Assembly (NCBI GenBank): GCA_937901055.1
Contig: CALCGO010000533.1
Coordinates: forward strand, 1 to 6,214
Length of the DNA: 6,214 nt
Direction: 5' to 3'
Source of the DNA: an uncultured Rhodobacterales bacterium
GTDB lineage: Bacteria > Pseudomonadota > Alphaproteobacteria > Rhodobacterales > Rhodobacteraceae
The notes under the pieces are model-generated. The model was not told the DNA's origin. It did no database searches and worked only from the letters and a program-made list of their open reading frames with translations. Shown here piece after piece: positions 1-5,851 of the stretch; within the stretch, counting starts at the first letter, position 1; every line of letters starts with the position of its first letter. The translations under genes were made by a program, and so were the position numbers.

Positions 1-927
1 CGCACGACGCAAAGCCCGCCGATTTTTCGCCCCGATCGCGACCCCGACCATAGCCTCGGCAGCGAAGGCGAACCCGTCAAGCGCATAGGCCGTGATTTCA
101 ACAAATTGCAACAGAATCTGGTTCGCCGCGAGCGTTACATTTCCAAGCTTCGCCCCGATGAATAGAAAGGTCATGAAACTGCCGTTTAGCAGTAAGGAAC
201 GGATCATAATATCACCGCTAACGCTGGCCATACGACGCGCTTTAACGCGGTCAAAAACAACGGCCCAATCGCGCCATTGCTCGCCCACAAAAATGCTGCG
301 GCACAAATAAAGCCCAAGGGCCATGCCGCTCCATTCTGCAATCAACGTGGCGACGGCAACACCCTCCACGCCCATGTCCAACCCCAGCACGAACCACAAA
401 TCAAGTGCCACGTTCACGCCATTGATCCACAGCTGCAAAATCAGAACGGAGCGGGTGCGCTCCATCGCGATCAACCATCCGGTGATGGCATAAAGGGATA
501 TCGACGCAGGCGCGCCCCAGATGCGAATTTCCATGTAGCTTTGCGCCAACACCTCGACTTCACTACTGGCGGGCGCGATCTGGAAGGCGCCCCAAAACAT
601 CGGGATTTGCAGCGTGAATATCACCACACCGGCGGCAATGCCGATAATCATACCGCGGATAAAAATCGCTTTTGTTTCAGATACATCGCCTGCACCGCGC
701 GCCTGCGCAACAAGGCCGGATGTTCCCATCCTCAGGAATCCGAAAATCCAGTACAAACCTGACAAAATAATCGCGCCGATACCCACGGCCCCGATTGGCA
801 CCGCGTCACCAAGCTGTCCGACAACCCCCGTATCGACCGCACCCAAAATCGGGTACGTCGCATTGGAAATCACAATCGGAATGGCCACGTTCAAGACGCG
901 GCGGTGGGTAATTTCGGCCGATTTCAT
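1..927 (-). CDS. MATE family efflux transporter, DinF-like (3' end beyond window)
   Basis: This is an inner-membrane multidrug/cation antiporter that exports compounds in exchange for Na+ or H+. The reading frame is open from the ATG at 927 to base 1, giving 309 residues of a family usually near 440, so the C-terminal third lies outside the window. Seen in the sequence: an N-terminal helix containing NATYPILGAVDTGVVGQLG (residues 22-40), with the Asp32 position typical of the DinF branch, then FGFLRMGTSGLVAQARGAGD (62-81), a strong DinF-type signature. About eight hydrophobic segments follow, including ones near residues 90-112, 132-152, 158-180, 184-206, 240-262 and 275-305. The start codon directly abuts the TAA of the upstream thioesterase (TAAATG) and has no well-placed Shine-Dalgarno sequence, so translation probably depends on coupling. 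The substrate cannot be told from sequence. Family assignment is firm; the truncation is only the window edge. Confidence 0.93.
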   Translation of the reverse strand, partial: MKSAEITHRRVLNVAIPIVISNATYPILGAVDTGVVGQLGDAVPIGAVGIGAIILSGLYWIFGFLRMGTSGLVAQARGAGDVSETKAIFIRGMIIGIAAGVVIFTLQIPMFWGAFQIAPASSEVEVLAQSYMEIRIWGAPASISLYAITGWLIAMERTRSVLILQLWINGVNVALDLWFVLGLDMGVEGVAVATLIAEWSGMALGLYLCRSIFVGEQWRDWAVVFDRVKARRMASVSGDIMIRSLLLNGSFMTFLFIGAKLGNVTLAANQILLQFVEITAYALDGFAFAAEAMVGVAIGAKNRRALRRA

Positions 928-1437
928 TTAGGTAATCAACTCCGGCATCAGAAAATGGCCCGTAGCCTGTGCGAATATCTTGGTCTTGTTATCCTGCCAA
1001 GCCTCCACATGCACCGATGCATAGCGGCGCCCAGACCGGTTCACCCGCGCACGCGCATAGGCGTCACGCGGCAGACCTGTGCGCAGATAATCCACGGTGA
1101 AATCGATGGTCTTGGGCATGGCCGGATATTCGCCGCGTTCTATCGCTTCAGCTGCTGGCCCGCCATTTTCCATTTGCTCCCAGACAATTGACCACATCAG
1201 TTCCATTACCGCCGTGATTTCGAGAAACGCACCCGTAACACCGCCGTGGATGGCAGGGAGAAACGGGTTCCCGATCAAGCTTTCGGAAAATGGCAGAGTT
1301 GCAGTCAGCTCGTCCCCGCGGCGATCAAAGTTCACGCCTAGGTGCTGGATGTACGGCACGTTTCCGGCCAACTTGTTCAACGCATCATCGCGGCGCTGTT
1401 TGATAACCTGTACCGGTTCGGGTTTTGGTCGTGACAT
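928..1437 (-). CDS. PaaI family thioesterase (hotdog fold), Glu variant
   Basis: A 169-residue single-domain hotdog protein of the 4HBT/PaaI type, expected to hydrolyse acyl-CoA thioesters in the cytoplasm. The diagnostic loop and central helix are HGGVTGAFLE (residues 64-73): His-Gly-Gly followed by an acidic residue at the catalytic position, here Glu73 rather than the Asp usual in PaaI proper. The segment VDYLRTGLPRD further on matches the fold's second conserved strand. The protein is longer than a minimal PaaI domain because of an N-terminal helix (1-30) and an insertion around 88-105. I chose the ATG at 1437 because AAGGGGGTG lies six bases upstream; a GTG one codon earlier (1440) would leave only three. 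The start overlaps the upstream stop as TGATG, and its own stop abuts the MATE start. The substrate is unknown. Medium-chain or aromatic acyl-CoA is a family-level guess. Confidence 0.88.
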   Translation of the reverse strand: MSRPKPEPVQVIKQRRDDALNKLAGNVPYIQHLGVNFDRRGDELTATLPFSESLIGNPFLPAIHGGVTGAFLEITAVMELMWSIVWEQMENGGPAAEAIERGEYPAMPKTIDFTVDYLRTGLPRDAYARARVNRSGRRYASVHVEAWQDNKTKIFAQATGHFLMPELIT

Positions 1438-1886
1438 CACGCACCCCCTTTTTTCGGACGCCCAACGGTGAAAGCACCAGCGGCGGTAGCAACCGGATCA
1501 TCCTCGTTTTCGTCGTAAGCTTTGGCATGCACAAAGGCGACGGATTTGGTCACCCGGTAACATTCCGCTTTGGCCAGAATACGTTGGCCCGGCGTCGCCG
1601 GACGCATATAGTCGATCCGTAAATCAATAGTGGCAGTCGCCTCGAATACCGACGGATGGCTGGAAACGGCCGCGCCGGAACAGGTATCAAGCAGCGCTGT
1701 GATAACGCCGCCATGCAAGACGCCGGTGTCCGGGTCCCCGACAAACCGCTTGTCATAGGGGATCGACATTTCGGCCGCCCCTTCCCCCAAAGCTTCCAGC
1801 ACCATACCGAGGTCTCGGGAATGGGGGATCACGGAAATAAACTGTTCGGCCATCTTGCGACGTTCAGCGACGGTGTTTTCTGTCAT
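1437..1886 (-). CDS. PaaI family thioesterase (hotdog fold), Asp variant
   Basis: A 149-residue hotdog-fold acyl-CoA thioesterase, first gene of the minus-strand unit. The catalytic region VLHGGVITALLDTC places the HGG motif at residues 58-60 and the acidic residue at Asp67, the canonical PaaI arrangement. IDLRIDYMRPATPG further on is the typical second motif of this family. The length is normal for the family. I use the ATG at 1886, which has a weak GAGAG element about six bases upstream. An in-frame TTG at 1898 has no Shine-Dalgarno sequence and would add only four residues. Its end overlaps the next thioesterase by one base. The two neighbours are clearly the same fold but differ in much of their sequence, so they are diverged paralogues or independent family members rather than a recent duplication. 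The physiological substrate is not evident. Confidence 0.9.
   Translation of the reverse strand: MTENTVAERRKMAEQFISVIPHSRDLGMVLEALGEGAAEMSIPYDKRFVGDPDTGVLHGGVITALLDTCSGAAVSSHPSVFEATATIDLRIDYMRPATPGQRILAKAECYRVTKSVAFVHAKAYDENEDDPVATAAGAFTVGRPKKGGA
1442..1450 (-). promoter_or_regulatory. Ribosome binding site deciding the second thioesterase start
   Basis: Read on the minus strand this is AAGGGGGTG, a near match to AAGGAGGTG, located inside the last codons of the upstream thioesterase gene. Its purine core is six bases from the ATG at 1437 but only three from the GTG at 1440, which favours the ATG. Confidence 0.6.
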
Positions 1887-2004
1887 GGTATCTCTCAACG
1901 AGTAAAATACGTTGAAATGACTCTGGACATATTTTGCTTGCTATTGCCAGTGATAATCTTGTATTGCAAATGAGAATAGTTCGCAATCGCAGGAAATACG
2001 CACA
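1887..2004. promoter_or_regulatory. Divergent intergenic region between thioesterase operon and transporter
   Basis: This 118-base spacer is the longest in the window. It is AT-richer than its flanks and must carry the promoters for both the leftward three-gene unit and the rightward transporter. Possible elements include GATAAT at 1952-1957 (plus strand) and, on the minus strand, TATTTT near 1905-1910. No -35 hexamer sits at standard spacing to either, so I do not assign exact promoters. The Fur-type palindrome listed separately occupies its right end. Confidence 0.55.
1965..1991. promoter_or_regulatory. Candidate Fur/Mur-type operator palindrome
   Basis: Two 12-base arms, TGCAAATGAGAA (1965-1976) and TTCGCAATCGCA (1980-1991), flank a three-base centre (TAG) and are complementary at 9 of 12 positions. 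The inner 19 bases (1969-1987) match 15 of 19 positions of the Fur-box-like palindrome AATGAGAATTATTCTCATT. The last base touches the AGGAAA ribosome binding site of the transporter gene, so a bound protein would cover about -40 to -14 relative to the start codon. By inference this is a site for a Fur-superfamily metal regulator; in alphaproteobacteria the Fur orthologue often responds to manganese (Mur). Which protein binds cannot be told from the window. Confidence 0.5.
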
Positions 2005-3150
2005 ATGCAACCGACAATCACCAGCACAAATGCACCAACGGCGTGGCCCGAAAAAATCGGCCCGTTCAAAACGAAACGTTTGTTTGTCGCGCTGACAATG
2101 GCGGTCCTTGCGATCTACCCCGGCGAGTTGGGTGCGCTGACCCGAAGTCTGATGACAGATGCCTACGTTCAAGTTAGCGCCTTTGTGGCAACGACTTTAT
2201 TGATATTTTATGGGGCGGAACGGGTGTTCAACTTCAACCTTGGTTCTGCTTTACGAAACGCCAAAGGGTGGCAAGTGCCGCTTTCAGCCCTGCTGGGCGC
2301 AACACCCGGTTGCGGTGGCGCGGTTGTGGTGGTGGCAGCTTATTCGTCCGGTAATGTGGGTTTTGGCGCGGTTGTGGCCGCGCTAACGGCGACAATGGGT
2401 GACGCAGCGTTCCTTTTGATCGCAACACGGCCTGACGTAGCGGCAGTTGTGCTGCCATTGTCTTTGGTTGTCGGGGTTATTTCAGGATACTTCGTGAACT
2501 GGTTCAATAAAATCGACTACCGCGGCAACACGGCTGCAACCTGTGAACTCGCCCCGTTGATCGGGCGCATCCGCCCTAAAGACTATATGTATGTCGTCGT
2601 AGTTCTTCCCGGCCTTGTCATGGGTATCTCGCAACTTGCGCAGGTGGATCTAGCGGCCGTGTACGGGCCTTGGATGATGGTTGTCGGGTTGATCGGCACG
2701 GCCATCGGTTTGGTGGTCTGGGCCACCTCCCCTGTTCAGGCGATGTCGCATGTGGATGACGCCCCCTTTACCCGCGTGGCCGAGGAAACCAGTTTCATAT
2801 CCATCTGGGTGATCGGTGCTTATCTAGCGTATGACTACGTTGTGGTTTTCGCAGGCCTTGACCTGAAAGACGTGTTCTCCTCCGTAGCGCCGCTGTTGCC
2901 GCTGATGGGTGTACTCATCGGCCTGATTCCGGGCTGTGGGCCGCAAGTTCTGGTCACGACACTTTACATAAACGGCATCATCCCGTTTGCAGCTTTGATG
3001 GGCAACGCGATCTCGAACGACGGTGATGCGCTGTTCCCTGCGATCGCCCTGAACCCTAAAGCGGCTGTGATGGCGACGGCATACAGCACAGTCCCTGCCG
3101 TAATTCTGGCCTACGGGTTCTATTTCTTTGCTCCAAACGCATTCTTGTGA
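2005..3150 (+). CDS. Putative manganese/heavy-metal transporter, 10-TM type (PF11449-like)
   Basis: A 381-residue polytopic inner-membrane protein with about ten hydrophobic segments and no signal peptide cleavage site. It shows an internal repeat. ATPGCGGAVVVVAAYSSG with GDAAF in the first half (PGCG at 101-104, GDAAF at 132-136) is echoed by LIPGCGPQVLVTTLYING with GDALF in the second half (PGCG at 309-312, GDALF at 340-344). The copies are about 208 residues apart. This pattern fits the family annotated as putative 10-TM heavy-metal exporter or putative manganese transporter. The paired Cys and Asp residues are candidate ion-handling positions (inference). The ATG at 2005 has AGGAAA (1991-1996) upstream. 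The gene is divergent from the thioesterase unit and is preceded by a Fur-type palindrome, which supports a metal role. Direction and metal specificity are unproven; older annotation calls relatives arsenic efflux proteins. Confidence 0.82.
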   Translation: MQPTITSTNAPTAWPEKIGPFKTKRLFVALTMAVLAIYPGELGALTRSLMTDAYVQVSAFVATTLLIFYGAERVFNFNLGSALRNAKGWQVPLSALLGATPGCGGAVVVVAAYSSGNVGFGAVVAALTATMGDAAFLLIATRPDVAAVVLPLSLVVGVISGYFVNWFNKIDYRGNTAATCELAPLIGRIRPKDYMYVVVVLPGLVMGISQLAQVDLAAVYGPWMMVVGLIGTAIGLVVWATSPVQAMSHVDDAPFTRVAEETSFISIWVIGAYLAYDYVVVFAGLDLKDVFSSVAPLLPLMGVLIGLIPGCGPQVLVTTLYINGIIPFAALMGNAISNDGDALFPAIALNPKAAVMATAYSTVPAVILAYGFYFFAPNAFL

Positions 3151-3168
3151 TTGCAAACCCCCGCCCCA

Positions 3169-3186
3169 TTGCCCAATATAGGGCAA
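3169..3186. repeat. Inverted repeat upstream of first merR gene
   Basis: TTGCCC and GGGCAA form a perfect 6-bp inverted repeat around AATATA, in the 49-base gap between the transporter and the first MerR gene. It ends 13 bases before the start codon and touches the AAGGGGTGA ribosome binding region. TTGCAA at 3151-3156 lies upstream and could act as a -35 element with the AT-rich centre as -10, which would make this an operator. It could equally be a weak hairpin after the transporter stop; it has no T-run, so a terminator is unlikely. Confidence 0.35.
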
Positions 3187-3199
3187 AAGGGGTGACACA

Positions 3200-3580
3200 A
3201 TGTCAGACGACACTCTAACGCTTAAAGAAATGTGCGCGCTGTTCGATGTAACGCCGCGTACGTTGCGTTATTATGAATATCTTGAACTGATTTCTCCGGC
3301 CAAAGTTGGCCGCACCCGTCACTATGGCGCAACAGAAAAAGCGCGCGTTAAGCTGATCCGCCAAGGTCGCCGTTTTGGGTTTCCGTTAGAAGAAATCCGG
3401 CAATGGTTGGAGCTATACGATTTAAGTGACCAGAACCGCAGCCAGATGGAACGCTGGATACAAATGTCCACGGACCAACTTGCTCAACTCGAAGAACGTC
3501 GGGTTGAATTGGAAGAGATATCCTGCGAGCTGAAACGCCTGCGCCAGATGACACAAGATTCACTCGACGCACTGGACTGA
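3200..3580 (+). CDS. MerR family transcriptional regulator, LiuR/GnyR-like (first of tandem pair)
   Basis: A 126-residue DNA-binding regulator. The N-terminal winged helix-turn-helix contains MCALFDVTPRTLRYYE (residues 11-26), the hallmark MerR recognition segment, followed by the wing around RTRHYG and by LIRQGRRFGFPLEEIRQWLELYD. The C-terminal 45 residues form a heptad-like helix (roughly 80-122), the dimerising coiled coil. There is no separate ligand domain and no cysteine cluster of metal-sensing MerR proteins. This short form is typical of the LiuR/GnyR branch that controls leucine, isovalerate and acyl-CoA degradation genes. AAGGGGTGA at 3187-3195 precedes the ATG. It lies 49 bases after the transporter and 84 before a second, related MerR gene. 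It may act on the palindromes just downstream. The effector is unknown; acyl-CoA is a family-level inference. Confidence 0.88.
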   Translation: MSDDTLTLKEMCALFDVTPRTLRYYEYLELISPAKVGRTRHYGATEKARVKLIRQGRRFGFPLEEIRQWLELYDLSDQNRSQMERWIQMSTDQLAQLEERRVELEEISCELKRLRQMTQDSLDALD

Positions 3581-3590
3581 CGTCACGTCA
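3578..3590. promoter_or_regulatory. Extra ACGTCA half-site cluster overlapping the merR stop codon
   Basis: TGACGTCACGTCA contains the perfect 8-bp palindrome TGACGTCA, whose first three bases are the stop codon of the first MerR gene, and a second ACGTCA half-site. ACGTCA is also the right half of the two full operators downstream, so this may be a weaker third binding site. The evidence is sequence similarity only. Confidence 0.3.
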
Positions 3591-3592
3591 CC

Positions 3593-3609
3593 TTACGTTA
3601 ACGTCAACC
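3593..3609. promoter_or_regulatory. Candidate MerR/LiuR-type operator, copy 1
   Basis: TTACGTTAACGTCAACC is repeated exactly at 3636-3652. The core ACGTTAACGT (3595-3604) is a perfect 10-bp palindrome. It sits in the spacer between the two MerR genes. The start-to-start distance of 43 bases is about four helical turns, placing both copies on the same DNA face. The motif resembles the ACGT-containing palindromes described for LiuR-type regulators, recalled from the literature rather than computed. Confidence 0.6.
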
Positions 3610-3635
3610 TCCCTTGATTTTGCACACCCTTTAGT

Positions 3636-3652
3636 TTACGTTAACGTCAACC
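3636..3652. promoter_or_regulatory. Candidate MerR/LiuR-type operator, copy 2
   Basis: Second exact copy of the 17-bp repeat. With its flanks it forms GTTTACGTTAACGTCAAC (3634-3651), an 18-bp palindrome broken at only one base pair. It ends immediately before the AAAGGGA ribosome binding site (3653-3659) of the second MerR gene, so a protein bound here would control entry into the merR-acyl-CoA dehydrogenase operon. TTGATT at 3614-3619 could be a -35 element with the -10 inside this operator, but the -10 match is poor. Confidence 0.65.
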
Positions 3653-3664
3653 AAAGGGAAAGCC

Positions 3665-4063
3665 ATGACAGATTCTTTGATGACTATCGGCCAAATGTGC
3701 GAGTCTTATGACGTCACGCCACGGACCTTGCGGTTCTACGAGGCCAAGGAATTGATCTTTCCGATCCGCGAAGGTCAAAAACGCCTGTTCACCAAAAGTG
3801 ACCGCGCCCGCCTTAAGCTTATCCTGCAAGGCAAACGGTTTGGTTTCAGCCTTGAAGAAATCCGCCAACTCCTGAATCTCTACTCATTGGGCGATCAGCA
3901 AACCACACAGCTGACCAGAACCTATGAACTTGGCCAAGAGCGCCTTCGCGATATGGAAAACCAGCGCGAAGAACTCACCGAAGCCATCGCTGACCTTAAA
4001 GAACAACTGCAATGGGGCGAGACGGTTCTCGCTGACCGTGGCGTCAAGCTCGCCGCTGAATAA
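3665..4063 (+). CDS. MerR family transcriptional regulator, LiuR/GnyR-like (second of tandem pair)
   Basis: A 132-residue regulator heading the acyl-CoA dehydrogenase operon. MCESYDVTPRTLRFYE is the MerR recognition segment, followed by EGQKRLF in the wing and by RARLKLILQGKRFGFSLEEIRQLLNLY, characteristic of the LiuR/GnyR branch. The C-terminal helix (about 80-125) is rich in Glu, Leu and Gln and should form the dimer coiled coil. No metal-binding cysteines or fused effector domain are present. It aligns without gaps to the preceding MerR protein through most of its length (shared CxxxDVTPRTLR(Y/F)YE, KLIxQGxRFGFxLEEIRQ), indicating tandem duplication followed by divergence. The ATG at 3665 has AAAGGGA upstream, directly after operator copy 2, suggesting autoregulation. 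The stop is 12 bases before the dehydrogenase start. It probably controls the downstream genes in response to an acyl-CoA (inference). Confidence 0.9.
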   Translation: MTDSLMTIGQMCESYDVTPRTLRFYEAKELIFPIREGQKRLFTKSDRARLKLILQGKRFGFSLEEIRQLLNLYSLGDQQTTQLTRTYELGQERLRDMENQREELTEAIADLKEQLQWGETVLADRGVKLAAE

Positions 4064-4075
4064 AGGAATACGAAT

Positions 4076-5851
4076 ATGCCTACCTACACGCCCCCGCTAA
4101 AAGATATCGACTTTGTTTTGCACGAAGTATTGAACGTACACGAAAGCGCGACCCCCGGTTACAGCGATCTGGATCGCGACTTCACCGGAGCGATTCTGGA
4201 CGAGGCCGGCAAAATCGCCCGCGATGTGCTGATGCCCCTAAACGCCGTCGGTGATAAAGAAGGCTGCACGCTGGAAAACGGTGTCGTTCGCACCCCGACA
4301 GGTTTCAAAGAAGCGTTTGACATCGTCCGCGAAGGCGGCTGGACTGGCCTTGGCGCAGACCCTGAATACGGTGGCCAAGGCATGCCTTACGTTCTAGGTG
4401 TCGCTGTCAGCGAAATGCACGTTTCCGCCAATCTGGCATTCAATATGTACCCGGGCCTGACCAACGGCGCTTACGAGGCAATCCACGCCCATGCGTCCGA
4501 AGAATTAAAGGCAAAGTTCCTGCCAAAAATGGTCACATGCGAATGGACCGGAACCATGAACCTGACGGAGCCACATTGCGGCACAGATCTGGGCTTGATG
4601 CGTTCCAAGGCGGAACCATCGGGCGACGGTTCCTATAAAATCACTGGCCAAAAGATTTTCATCTCGGCTGGCGAACACGACATGGCGGATAACATTATCC
4701 ACCTCGTATTGGCCAAAATTCCGGGTGGACCGGACGGCGTGAAAGGTATCTCCCTGTTCATCGTGCCGAAATTTCTGGTAAAAGAAGACGGTTCCCTTGG
4801 CGCACGCAACGGCGTGGCTTGCGGGATGCTGGAAGAAAAAATGGGCATCCACGGCAATTCGACATGTGTGATGAACTTTGACGAAGCCGAAGGGTACCTC
4901 GTTGGCGAAGAACACAAAGGCCTGCGCGCCATGTTCACCATGATGAACGCCGCCCGCCTTGGCGTTGGCCTGCAAGGTTTGGGGCAAGCCTCGGTCGCGT
5001 ATCAAAATGCGGTTAACTACACCCGCGACCGCCTGCAAGGGCGCGACGTTACAGGTGCGAAAAACCCCGAAGGCCCTGCTGATCCACTGATCGTGCACCC
5101 CGACGTGCGTCGCTCCCTTATGGACCAGAAATCTTTTGTCGAGGGCGCACGCGCTTTCATTATGTGGGGTGCAACCCTGCTGGACGCAGGGGACGCAGAC
5201 GACGCCGATGCCGAAGGCCTGCTTTCGTTGATGACCCCCGTCATCAAAGGCTTCCTGACCGACAAAGGCTTCGACATGACCGTTCAAGCCCAACAGCTTT
5301 ACGGCGGCCATGGCTACATTGAAGAAACCGGCGCGTCCCAATTCGTACGCGATGCCCGTATCGCGATGATCTATGAAGGCGCGAATGGCGTTCAGGCGCT
5401 CGATCTGGTTGGTCGCAAACTGGCAAGTGATGGTGGCAAACACATCATGGCATTCTTTGATATTGTGAAAACGTTCATCAAGGAAAACGACGAAGATACG
5501 ACGCTTAAGGCAGACTTCCTCGATCCACTAAAAGCTGCCTCCAAAGATATGCAGGCAGCGGCGATGTATTTCATGTCAGAGGCCCCGAAAAACCCGAACG
5601 CCGCCTTGTCCGGCTCAAGTGATTTTATGCACTTGTTCGGCCATGTCGTTCTTGGATTGATGTGGGCGCGCATGGCCAAAGCCTCGCAAGATGCACTGGC
5701 CGCTGGTGCGAGTGACGTGGCGTTCTATGAAACCAAACTTGCCACGGGTCGCTACTATATGGCTAGATCACTGCCGGAAACCGCTCTGCGTTTGGCCCGG
5801 ATCACCACAGGTGCGGAGCCAGTGATGGGCTTAGCTGCCGAGGCATTTTAA
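4076..5851 (+). CDS. Acyl-CoA dehydrogenase, long class with C-terminal domain (FadE5/DmdC-like)
   Basis: A 591-residue FAD enzyme that introduces a 2,3-double bond into an acyl-CoA thioester and passes electrons to ETF in the cytoplasm. Visible domains in order: a short N-terminal segment YTPPLKDIDFVLHEV (4-18) typical of the long class, the helical N-domain (about 38-156), and the beta domain with TEPHCGTD (164-171) for flavin/substrate binding. The C-terminal helical domain follows, with YGGHGYIEE (409-417) and IYEGANG, whose Glu434 is the expected catalytic base. An extra C-terminal domain runs from about 465 to 588. The length of about 590 separates it from ordinary 380-residue dehydrogenases. 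The same architecture occurs in long-chain FadE5-type enzymes and in DmdC, the methylthiopropanoyl-CoA dehydrogenase of roseobacters. I cannot decide between these, so no symbol is given. AAGGA lies eight bases before the ATG. It is cotranscribed with the preceding merR and the following small gene. Confidence 0.93.
   Translation: MPTYTPPLKDIDFVLHEVLNVHESATPGYSDLDRDFTGAILDEAGKIARDVLMPLNAVGDKEGCTLENGVVRTPTGFKEAFDIVREGGWTGLGADPEYGGQGMPYVLGVAVSEMHVSANLAFNMYPGLTNGAYEAIHAHASEELKAKFLPKMVTCEWTGTMNLTEPHCGTDLGLMRSKAEPSGDGSYKITGQKIFISAGEHDMADNIIHLVLAKIPGGPDGVKGISLFIVPKFLVKEDGSLGARNGVACGMLEEKMGIHGNSTCVMNFDEAEGYLVGEEHKGLRAMFTMMNAARLGVGLQGLGQASVAYQNAVNYTRDRLQGRDVTGAKNPEGPADPLIVHPDVRRSLMDQKSFVEGARAFIMWGATLLDAGDADDADAEGLLSLMTPVIKGFLTDKGFDMTVQAQQLYGGHGYIEETGASQFVRDARIAMIYEGANGVQALDLVGRKLASDGGKHIMAFFDIVKTFIKENDEDTTLKADFLDPLKAASKDMQAAAMYFMSEAPKNPNAALSGSSDFMHLFGHVVLGLMWARMAKASQDALAAGASDVAFYETKLATGRYYMARSLPETALRLARITTGAEPVMGLAAEAF

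Noticed and set aside
1..927. MATE gene as a truncated pseudogene
   Set aside because: The frame is intact up to the window edge; the missing part is simply not shown.
92..931. Three overlapping plus-strand open frames
   Set aside because: They are antisense to the MATE gene, whose minus-strand frame is open throughout and carries clear family signatures.
1912..1957. Sigma-70 promoter for the transporter using TTGAAA or TGGACA with GATAAT
   Set aside because: The distances to GATAAT (34 and 22 bases) are outside the usual 16-18 range, so no defined promoter was listed.
1864..2172. Minus-strand open frame crossing the divergent intergenic region
   Set aside because: It overlaps the starts of both the thioesterase and the transporter, and its product shows no family pattern.
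3151..3199. Rho-independent terminator after the transporter
   Set aside because: The only hairpin has a 6-bp stem and is followed by AAGGGG rather than a T-run.
3709..3716. TGACGTCA palindrome inside the second merR gene
   Set aside because: It encodes the conserved Asp-Val-Thr of the MerR recognition segment; the paralogue codes the same residues without the palindrome, so coding constraint explains it.
4505..5443. Minus-strand open frame of 312 codons
   Set aside because: It lies entirely antisense to the acyl-CoA dehydrogenase gene. Its translation is rich in His, Phe and Gln with no recognisable domain, as expected for a shadow of high-GC coding sequence.
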